64,000 bases of DNA from Arcuatula senhousia (taxonomy: Eukaryota; Mollusca; Bivalvia; Mytilida; Mytilidae), in the NCBI GenBank assembly GCA_963971305.1, contig OZ020303.1, positions 15,745,184-15,809,183 on the forward strand. The letters run 5' to 3'. This document shows positions 49,501 through 61,500 of this stretch, one piece after another; position 1 is the first letter of the stretch; every line of letters starts with the position of its first letter. A model generated the notes under the pieces. The model had not been told where the DNA came from. It ran no database searches and saw only the letters and a list, made by a program, of their open reading frames with translations. Both the position numbers and the translations under genes were made by a program.

Positions 49501-52500
49501 ACAGGTTGGAATAGTAAAAGTAAGTTGATCTGACCTTGAAAAATGTTTCAAGGTCATATAATGGCTAAGTATAGTGATACGGTCTAATTTTCACTAAAAT
49601 CCATGTCGCGACACCATTTTTTCATATTTTTCCAAAATTTTTTTTGGGTTCAATTAAGAAGACATAATCACATCATATAATGAAAAAAAAATTCCAAAAA
49701 GGGTTACATTCTATTTGAGCTATTTCGCAATGAAAAAAGACTCATTTTTTGAAAATTTACAAATGATGACCTTGACCTTTGACCTTGACCTAATTTTGGT
49801 CCTTAGGGGTCAATGACCTTGTATACTAAGTTTCATTGAAATATCTTAAGAAATGTTGATTTTAGAATTTTAATACTAAAAAAGTCAAAGTTTAAAGGGG
49901 AATAACTCCTGTATTGGTAAATATACCAATATGAAAATTGACCCTGCACAAGTTCAAGAGTTACTCTTCTGAATGCAAAAGGAATAAAGTTGGTACCTAT
50001 TATGGTTTAGGAGGAGAAGATTCCACAAACTTTATAGCTAAAAGGGGCATAACTCTTATACGTAAAATGGTACGGTACCCAAGTGTTTTTTCTGAAACGA
50101 CAAACATAGACCGATAAAGTATACCAAGTATCTTTGCGACATGTCGCGTACTTCTCAAAGTTGAAATTTGTCGAAACGGCGGAAGAAAGAAAATAATAAT
50201 AATAATCAGAAGAAATACAATAAGGTCTTCCCTTGGAAAGGGAAAGACCTTAATTAAAAAATGAATATAAAACAGTTTATTTGGTAATGCTGTATATGCA
50301 TATTTCAAGGACTAACCTTTCATTAGTAGCATTTGAATCAAAACATTATAAGGTCAAAACCAAAAGTATTGAACAAAAAGTACTCAAATCCAAAAAAGTT
50401 TGAATAGCGAAGCCAAATCTAGTACAGAGGATATTGACCATGTGCAGTACAAGGAAAGAACCCTGGTGTTTTAAACAATTTTGAACTTAACAATAAAAAT
50501 TTCAATAACACAAAATATTAGTATGAATTTGTAAGTTCATGTTAGACAAGTCTGACGACCAGGCTTGTGATTACCCTTGGAGACCTCAGGTCCACCACCA
50601 AAGTTTATCAACTCAGTGGTTTGAAAATACAAATACCAAAACGTAAAGTTGGAATAAATGGTGTGACACAACCTGCATAAATCACGGGCAATTTTAAAAT
50701 CGAAAATTGAAATTAGTCAGCAATATCACTGACCATACTTTTTCATGAAAATTCAAACTTATTTCACCTTTCATTTCAATAATTTGTTTATATCTAGTAA
50801 TTTAGAATATGCGATGTATTTACAAAGAGTGAGATCAAATTTTTCAAATTTTCTTCTCCAGATAGCACAAATAATGAGTTTTTCAACCTACCAATGGGAA
50901 AGTTAATGGAGAGTCTCTATGGTGACAATAAACACACAACCTTGTTGCCTGGCAGCATTGTAGCATGTGCCCCTACACAACCATTACCCATGAATCTCTT
51001 GGACTCCTTAACAGTTCATGCTAAAATGAGGTGAGAGTATGATAATATTCATGTTACACCTAAAATGAAAAAATGGTTGCAGTAACTTTTTACTACGTTT
51101 GTAGTGTAAAAACCTAATTAAAATAATCTATATTTATGTATAAGTTATGGATAATGCCGTCCCAGTCACAGACCATATTTTGACGTTTTGTAGGATAATT
51201 CTTTTTTTTTTTCGAACAAAATATTCAATTTTTCACTATTAGTTGACCTTAGCTCTTAGTTATAGATCTAGCTGAGGGTATTTTGACTATTTTTTTCCAG
51301 ATCTAATTTAGGTTCGACCCAGTTTAGGTTGTCGCATCAACAAAATTTGTGTTGATTTTATATGTTCGTGAGCTTTTAGGGCAGAGTCATTCTCATATTA
51401 GAAAATGATCAGTCTGGACATTTTGATAAAACATAATTTCAAACCTTCTGTTTTTGCTTAGAATCTTCAAATGTTGTGCATTATCACAATTTAGAGTTTA
51501 TATGTGTTGTTGTCTGTATGAAACAATTAGAAAAGTCTAAGCGCCATTTTCATATCAAACCTGAAATGCAATATCAAGGTATGGTGTGATTGCCAGAGGG
51601 CATAATACTTATAGTGTTAAGGTCTAGCATGTGTATGTGATACTATTTACTTTTGCTCACTAACTAATCATAAACAGAAGCTGTAACAAAATAAATGGAT
51701 TCATCACCTTTGTTTGCTTTTCAGTTTAATCCACAGTATAGTACATAGAGTGATGAGACAAGCCAAGGCTAAGTCTAGTGTGGCCCATGCTCCAGCTCTG
51801 GTGGAAACCTACAGTAGATTACTGGTGTATATGGAGATAGAATCTCTTGGAATCAAAGGCTTTATCAGTAAGGGGTCTCATAAAGATAACAACTGTAAAG
51901 ATCTCTTTTTAATACATGTAGTTTATTTTTTTAGGGCTTTTTATACGACCGCAAAAAATTTGCGGACGTATAATGGTATGATGCTGTCATCGTCGTCGTA
52001 GTCGTCTGCGTTGTCTGTTAACTTAAGTGTTTCCACAATAACTTCAGTTCTGATTTTGAGGGTCCCCCCTTTTTTCGTTTGTAAATTAGGGGCAAAAAAT
52101 GCTACTTTTTGTTTGTTCCCACAATAACTTTTGTTCTAGTTATCTGATTGCTATGAAAATTGACAGTGATGTTTCTTACCATAAAAGGGTGAATGGGATT
52201 GATTTTGGGGGTCCCCCTTTTTTCGTTTTGAAATTAAGAGCCCAAAAGGGGCAAAAAATTCATATATTTTACTTTGTTTCCACCATAACTTTGGTCCTAG
52301 TTGGCCTATTGCTGTGAAATTTGTCAAGAATGTTTCTTACAATAAAAGAATGAACCTGATGAATTTTCGTTCCCCTTTTTTCACCGTTATGTAATTAGGG
52401 TCAAAAAGGGGCCAAAATCAAAACTTTTTTATTTGCGGTACAATTTTGAACTTTTTTTTGCATGTTTGTACTTGTCAAATAGCAGATGCAAAATTGAGAA

Positions 52501-55500
52501 TTAATTTTTGCGACCGCCCTTTTTCCTCCTGTTATGTAATATGGGGCCAAAAGGGACAAAATCGAAACTTTTTTACTTGTGATACGATTTTGAAAATTTT
52601 TATTGCATGTTTGTTCTTGTTGAATAGCGGATACAAAATTGAGAATTAATTTTTGGCCACCCCTTTTTTCCCCCTATTATGTAATTTGGGCCAATAGGGG
52701 CCAAAATCGAAACTTTTTTATTGCGTAAAAAAACATCAATGATAATAGATTAACCAAGAATAGGGTCTATTTCTTAATATAAAATTGAGCAGGGATATTG
52801 AAATGTTATAAATATGATATTGCAAGTATAATTTTTTTCCATTTGCTTTTAAAATAGTTAAAATCTAATGAATTCCTTGTAAAATGTGGGTGGAAAGTCC
52901 ACCAAAGAAGGCATGTGTCAAAAACCTTTGTCAGTCCACCATGGGCTGCATGTGTCCAGAGCAATTGACTTTCCATATTGGGCCTAAAAAGTACAGGGTT
53001 CAACGTGTTGCGGTCGTATCATGCTGCGCTCGGCGAAGCTTTTTATTGTATGTTTAAAATAACAAAATATTAGTTGAAATTTTACACAAAGGTTTGATAT
53101 ATGCATGTTTATTTTTGTTTAATTTTCTTTTGACTTCTACAACCAGTTTCAAATTTTACTATTAATTTTTATGTCAGTTTTACTAAGATGAGAAACGAAT
53201 AATTGCTTATACATGTATATGCACATATAAGCAATAGAAATTTGCAGCATAGCTAGACATGATTTGAGCTTCTTGCAAATCATGATGAGAATCTGCTGTA
53301 TAAAGGTTTATTTCTGAAATAATTGGAAATTGTAGTGTAAAAACTGTTTTATTTAAGTGAATTTTAAGATTGTAAACTATTTTTATAGTTCAGATTGATG
53401 AATGTGAATTTCAAAACCTTTTTCAGGTCAGTTATTACCTACCGTATTCAGTTCCCATGCCTGGGGTATATTACACACCTTACTAGAGATGTTCAGCTAT
53501 AGATTACACCACACACAGCCACACTATAGAGTGCAGTTACTAGCACATCTACACACACTAGCCACAGTCTCACAGACCAATCAGAATCAATTACATTTAT
53601 GGTAATCATTTATTAAAACCTGTTAAACCTGAATTTTAGCACATGTTTAAGAAATTTTAGCTGCAGCTTTATCTTTGACATCAAGAACTTAAGAGTTACT
53701 TAAATATACTATATTTTAGAACAGTAGATAAGCAGCAATATGTTAATTATATGTCACTATGACTTGGTTTTAAAAACATAGATAAGTGATCAGAACAATT
53801 TCCCATCAAAAAAGTTCTGTTAAGCCTTATTTAGGTAAACATCTACAAGAATATACCGTGTACTTCTGTTTTGTTAATTTTAGTGTGGAAAGTACAGCAT
53901 TAAGACTGATATCTGGACTAGGTAATGCTGAAGTTCAGCCACAGTTATCTAGAATGTTTACAGACTCCGCACAGAATAGGACTGGATTCCTGTCGACTGA
54001 GTCAGAGGAGCTCAATAAAGCACTGGTCCTAACTCTGGCTAGGGCTGTACATGTTAATGGTAATGAAATATATACCGTATAGTGGGAAATTTTCGCGAGG
54101 TTATAATTTTCACTATATTCGCGACCATTATTCTATCGCGAAATATTGAACCCACGTAAAATAGAATAAATATTAATTTGTATTGAGAATATTGAGAATA
54201 TTATGAAATCGCGAAAATAAATGTCCACGTAAATAAAAATAGGTCATTTGGTGTGAAATCGTGAAATTTGCAGGCCGCAAAAATTACCCGCTATACGGTA
54301 ACATGTAATACAATGTCTATTGCTTGATTTATCTTAAAGTTTTGCACTTAAGCTACAAAGTACCTTTTTAGCTCACCTGGACCGAAGGTCCATGTGAGCT
54401 ATTGCCATCACTTGGCGTCCGTCGTCGTCCGTCGTCGTCCGTCGTCCGTCGTCGTTAACATTTTTCAAACGTTAACTCCTCTAACACCATAAGTCCAATG
54501 GCTTTTAAATTTGGCACAGTTGTTAATTAGCATAGGTAGTATAAAACTAGCGTGGGGATTTTCGATTCGTTGAAAAACATGGCTGCCATGGCTAAAAATA
54601 GAACATAGGGGTAAATTGAAGTTTTTTGCAAATAACTCGAAAACGGTTACAGATATCAAAATTCTGGCATAGGGTTAAAGTGATCAGCACCTCAAGATCT
54701 ACCTGCCCAGAAATTTTCAAGAAGATCCAACAACCAATGTAGGAGTTATTGCCCTTTTTCTGGATTTTTTCAAAATTTTGCACTTATTTAGCCCTATATC
54801 TTGAAAACTATACAAGATATTTTAAAAATTCAAATTGCATATGATTAAGCACATCAAGATCTACATTTCATGTAATTAGGTCAAAGCTGTAGAACCATTT
54901 CTTTTAGGAGTAATGGCCCTTAAAGCGTCAAAATTTACCATTTTTCATTACTTTTACCCTGAATTTCAAAGATTAACTTGTCTGACACCGTACATCCAAC
55001 TTCAACCAAACTTGGCACAGTTGTTTAATAGCATTAATGCTACAATTCTATTGTTCGGATTTTTGATTCGTCAAAAAATATGGCCTCCATGGCTAAAAAT
55101 AGAACATAGGGGTCAAATTACAGTTTTTTGCAAATAACTCAAAAACGGTAACAGATATCAAAATTCTGATGGGAGACAAAAGTGATAAGCATCTCAAGAT
55201 CTACCTGCTCTGAAATTTTCAAGAAGATCCAACAAACGACATAGGAGTTATTGCCCTTTTTCACTTATTTAGCCCTATATCTTGAAAACTATACAAGATA
55301 TTTCAAAAATTCAAATTGCATATGATTAAGCACATCAAGATCTACAATTCATGTAATTAGGTCAAAGCTGTAGAACCATTTCTTTTAGGAGTTATGGCCC
55401 TTAAAGCGTCAATATTTACCATTGTTCATTACTTTTCCCCTGACTTGTCTGAAACGGTAAGACCAACTGCATCTTAACATGGCACACTGTTTGATAGCTT

Positions 55501-58500
55501 ATCAGCATAAGTGATCAGCATATTAAGATCTACCTGTCCTGAAATTTCGGAAAAGATCTGACTGCTGATGTGGGAGTTATTGTTCTTTTTCCTAATTTTT
55601 GCCAAATTTGCACTTATTAAGCACAATATCTTGAAAACTAACCAAGATATTTCATAAATTTAAATCGCATATGGTTAAGCACAATAATATCTACAAATAT
55701 ATGTATCTGTGTAGTTCAGGTGAGCGATTCAGGCTCTTGGGAGCCTCTTGTTTTGTGTCAATGCCAGCTGTTATTTCATAAATTGTTCTGTATGTGCAAT
55801 GAGCAATAACCAAAAAAAATGTGGATATCAATGCCTCTGTCTATTCACAAAACCACAAGCCTACAATTCTAAACAGATTTACTCATAATATTTGTATTGT
55901 TTATTCCTTAGATGTTTGAAATTCAGTTCCAATAGACAACTTTTGTGGGAGTTATGACCCTTTTTTGACCATGGAAATCAAGAATTAAATGGTACTTTTT
56001 CTGTAAATAGAAAATTTCTTAAAATGCTGGCATATAGGATCTTAAGTCACATATTTGCTATTTAATCTTTCAGGACCAGAATCTTTCTCTGCTAACTGGT
56101 TTAGAGAGATATTGAATCAGATTATGACCAATACTCCACACAGCTGGCCTGAGAACACACTCAATTGTTTCCCTCAGTCCCTCAGAGAATACTTTCAATC
56201 AAATGTGGTACAGAAAGAGGATAAACAGAATCTCAAGAGAAATGTTGATACTGAATACAGAAAATGGAAAAGTTTGTATTTATGAAAAAAAACATTGATT
56301 TCAAATTTTTGAAAAATAGAGTTTGAAAGATTTGTTTCTTTTGATGATTTTTATTTCTTAAAACACTCTCATATGGTGATTTTTTATATTTATACAACTT
56401 GAATGATTCACCAAAAGTTATAGCATAAAATTAGGAATACTTTTTGATAAACTTTCATAAATAAATCATTTTCAACTTAATAATTTTGCAATTGATTTAT
56501 ATATACATGTATGTTTTCTAGGTATGGCTAATGAAGAGGATATAATTGCTCATTTCTCAATGCAGGGCACATCACCTTTGTTTTTGTGGTAAGGACTAGG
56601 GTATTGTGGGTTATGTATCAATTTGTTCTGTACATATCAATATCTTATCTCAGTTATATCTAATACACACATTGAGTAATAGTGTAATACATGTATTATC
56701 ATTTTATATAATTATATTGAAGTACATGCATTTATTTACATGGAAATTGTCTTTACCATAAATTTGATGCCAACAATTTCCAACTGAAAAAAAAAACAAT
56801 TTTGTATTTCTTTGTTTGCAGCATTATATGGAAGAACATGTTGGAGGAACACAGCCTTCCATCTACAGCTTATAAGTAAGATTTTTTGTGCCACCAATGT
56901 AAGGCATTTAAGTTACCAGTACAACTTTCACTTATCTTGTAAATGTATAATATATTCACATTCAAAAGATTGCATTTATATACATTATGGGCTGTCTTCT
57001 GTATTTTAGTCAACATCATGATCTCAAAGATGTGTATCCAAATGAATCGTCCTGTTTGATCATTTCTGAGATATGTAGTGAAATTTATGATCAATGCTAT
57101 TTATATTGAAACAAACAAAAAATCAACAATAATATAGCCATTCTTGGACAACACCAAAAAGTCTAAACAAAGATCATAACATTAGCTCTGAATAGGCCTT
57201 TTCACTGTTATTGGAGCCATATTGGATAGGGGACACAAATACAGGAAAATGGCATAAAAACAGCACTGTTGCTTAGAAACACACATATATTTTCCCGATT
57301 TTTGTCCCGCCTGCAAAGCAGAGCGGGACATAGGTGTTACTTTACCGACGGTGGCGGAGTTAACTTTTTGGGTAAGGTTTTGCGAGCACCTCCATATCTC
57401 AAGCATTATAAGTCTTAGGTTGATGAAACTTGGTATATATAAGCCCCAGTAGTAGCTTAGCACAGTTGCATCCCCATTTTTTGACCTTGACTTTGATTTA
57501 CTGGTTGAGTGACTTTGATTATTTTTATACCCCCCACTTCAAAAGTGGGGGGTATATAGTGATAGGGGTGTCCTTCCGTCCGTCCTTCCGTTACACTTCA
57601 GGGTACCTATCTCTTATCCGCAACTCCTCCTAAACCCCTTGGTGGATTTTCATGAAACTTACACACAATCTTTGTGACATAATGTAGATGTGCACCTATT
57701 ATTTTAAAATTTGATCAGAATGATTTTTGGGGTTTCCCATAGCAAAACATGGACTTAGCCATTCGACTACATGGGGGTACCCATCTCATATCCGCAACTC
57801 CTCCTAAACCCCTTGATGGATTTTCATGAAACTTACACACAATCTTTGTAACATAATATAGATGTGCACCTACTATTAGAAAGTTTGATCAGAATGATTT
57901 TGGGGTTTCCCATAGCAATACATGGACTCAGCCATTCGACTACATGGGGGTACCCATCTCTTATCTGCAACTCCTCCTAAACCCCTTGATGGATTTTCAT
58001 GAAACCTTCACACAATGTAGATATGCATCTCCTATTCTAAATTTTATCTGGTTAATTTTTTTTGGGGGGGTGGGGGGTATTTATTTGTGAGCTGCGGCTC
58101 ACAGTTTTTCTAGTTATAGCATATATTAGCAATGTTTAAGTTCTATAAATACCTTTTGAACTGAGAAACTGAAAATCATCATAATTGCAAAATATATTGG
58201 AAGTAAGAAAGAATTATAGTTTCTGATGGTGCTGGCATGCAAGACATACTTTAGTGTTAACTCTTGTATATTATTATCTCCTCCTTTCAAAAAATTTTCC
58301 CCCTATCCAATATGGTGCAGATAACCGTGAGAGGGTCTATTGATTATTGAGTCACAAGTTAACCTTAAAGTATGTATGAAAGCATAAGTTTTATTTTTTG
58401 TAGAGTTTTAGACAGACTAGGACCAAGGGCCTTGTCATCACATCTCAGAACATTTGCTGATTACATGGTATATGAACTAAACCTGTCTGGTGTTAGTGGA

Positions 58501-61500
58501 CAAAATATCAATAAGGTAAGGACAGCAATAGAATATAATAATTTATTAAACCACTAGGCCCATTACTGGAAATATATATAGTCATACATGAATACAATGG
58601 AAATATGTATATGGCTTTATATTCCCTAAAATCTGTGGAATTATTGGGAGATAAGATACGGAAGAACACGTTGTGTTAAAGCAAACTGTTCCTCTTGTAT
58701 TGTTTAAATCACTTCATTTAATGAAAAGATTTGAAGGTGTTCAATAGTTCACTTTATTTAATGAAAAGATTTGAAGATGTTTAAAAGTTCACTTCATTTA
58801 ATGAAAAGATTTGAAGATTAAGCAAGTAATTTAGATATTGGCAAGCAAGCAAAAGTGGGTGTTATGTTAAACATATGTTATAATCAAACCCACTCATCTG
58901 TGATTCAACAAACAACTCTTGTATTGCAAACATCAAGGGCTCAACACACCAATGTTGCAATATTTTGTTAAATGTACTTCTTTAGATTTTGGCGTTACTG
59001 ATTTTTTTGTATTTTTAGTACATAGATACTCTGAATGACATGGTATGGAAATACAACATTGTAACCATCGACAGACTGGTTCTGTGTCTTGTGAGTAACA
59101 ATAGATTTTAACATTTGTTAATTTATCAGTTTATAACCTTGATTTTGTATTTGCAGTTTGAAAGGGGATCAGTTATTTGATGTTATAATTTACAAAACAT
59201 ACCGGTAGCGTTTTGTTCAATATTAAATTGGTTTACTGAAGACTTTTGATATAATTATGATTATGACAATATGTCATATTTTATTCCAATACAAAGTTAA
59301 ACCACTGAATTATCAAAGAAGAAGGCAGGTTTAAGAGTCTTGTTTCTTTGTCCATCTTAACATCATGAAACTGGGGTACCTGTATTGTGAAACTTTACAC
59401 ATTGAAAATACAAAACCAAAACTTGTGGCATGGTAAAATTAGTCATTTTTTGAAATACAAGCAGGATCAAACATCAATAGGTCTTGCATTTTATTCCAAT
59501 GTTTCTTTTGCCCTTATCAGTAATATGTTTGATATTGATTTCAGGCCTTGAGGAATTTTGATGAGAATGAAGCTAGACTATGCTACCTTATAACACATAT
59601 GTTATTACTGAAACCTGTAGAATTCAAAACCAGAGCCTCAGATTTTGTCAGAGAGGTACGTTTTCAAGTAATTTATAAAACAATATTGAATTTAACAGTA
59701 TATGGCTTTATTTTCATTAAGAATGTGTAATGCTGAATATATTTTAAGGAAACTAGTGTTTTGTTAGCAAAGTGTGATATCTGTAGAAAAAATAATAGCA
59801 TGTTTGAAATTTTTTTGTATGAACAAAATTGAATGTTTCCCTTTTAGTTTGTATAATATTATTTCTTTATAATGTTTAACAGAATTCACCAGAGCATTGG
59901 TTACAGAGTAACTGGCATGATAAACACATGGCATTCCATAGGGTAGGTACATTGTTATAGTTGTAATAACTTAAACATTGTCATTTACTTTTAAAATCAC
60001 AGAACTGGTCCTATTATGTCAACCTCCAAATAGTAAAGGGGTCACTTATCCCTTCTTCTTTATTGTTAAAACAGGCAATATACATCTTACTGAATGTTAT
60101 TCTGTCTTAAAGTATAAATATTTTGTTAGATACTTAAAGATTTTTTGATATTTAAAATTATTTATACTGTATTTGTTACAATGCTGCTGTGAATAACTTT
60201 ATAGAAATATCCAGAGAAGTTTTACTATGAGGGAACACAAGATCTGAACAACCCAATACAACATCAGTATCTACCTGTGTATTTTGGCAATGTCTGCCTC
60301 AGATTTATTCCTGTAAGTATAATTAAAAATGTAGTCTATGTTTTAAGTATATAAATTAAGTTTTAGTTTTACAATGGTTATTGAACTTGGAATTTTCACC
60401 AAAAAAATCTTTATATCTCTCTATTCTTTTGAAACTCTTGAACTAAATCTAATGAAACTGTATGTAGCTAAAACACCACATTTATATACTGGTTAACATC
60501 TGTCCATTCTTCCATCCGTCCGTCTGCAACATTACTTTCATAACAGTTTTCTAAGCAACTACATATCACAGTGACTTGAAATTTGGTATATGAGTGCAGT
60601 ATAAGGCCTTGTATTGAGAGTACTGAAATTAGGTCTGTCAGATATCTACTTCCTGTTTACTGACATAGTCATTTTCTACTTTACTAGTCGCTTATTTAAA
60701 ATTTTCACAGCAGATGACCTTGACCGTTAACAGATTCTTGTTAAAAAAGAACAGAATTCATAATGAAAAACATTAAAAATGTTCTCCAAAAAACTTTTTT
60801 TTAACTTAAAAGTTTTAGTGAATGAGGGGGGAGACATCAATTTTGCAGGTAAAATCACTTAAATTTGTTTTTTGTTTCAGTCACTTCATAAACCATATAT
60901 TCTTCTCATTATTTATAAATAGAAGAAAATGAGATGTGGAATAAGTGTACGCGACACAACCTACATTATATACGTATATTTTAAATATCCACAATGGAAA
61001 ACAGCCAGCAGCCTTCAATGTGACCAGCGGTCGCTGCTCGCTGTTTTTCAATTGGCCCCTGGATTGAAAATAAAATACATATGATTCAAGCAGCCCAATC
61101 CCAAAGTGCATTGAAAGACCCTCTTCTTGACAAAAAACAATTAACATAAATTCGACTAAATACAAAATAAAGTCAGATTGTCCTTTGTAGTTTTTAAACA
61201 TATTTCTTTTATTTTCCAGGTACTTGACATCCTTCTACACAGAATCATAGAACAACCTTCTTTGTCTAACCTGGCAGAGAAGATCCTGGAAAGTCTGGGA
61301 ATGCTCTATAAATTCCATGGTAGGTATTATTATGAGACAGGCACACCTGTTTGAGGGACGTAAGTTGTTACTTTAGACTTGGTCAAAATATTTGTGTTGC
61401 CTTCACATTGCATAACTGTCTATTCTCAGTTGAGAGCGGTTCAGTGTAAAGTGATCCACAACATAACCCGGTGGGTACGGGTGCCCATCTGCACATTTGG

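Noticed and set aside
50000..50308. 102-codon minus-strand ORF at the end of the 941-bp array
   Set aside because: It covers the repeat unit boundary and its AAT run, and equivalent frames in other units are interrupted. No domain is seen.
57304..58270. GTCCCGC/GCGGGAC hairpin repeat as another member of the shared-architecture group
   Set aside because: The 5' hairpin after a T-run fits, but I could not find an inverted arm or 3' hairpin in any of its three copies.
60881..61201. 106-codon minus-strand ORF in MED23 intron 24
   Set aside because: No recognisable domain. It shares GTGGAATAAGTGTACGC with intron 1 (about 34060), so it belongs to a dispersed repeat.
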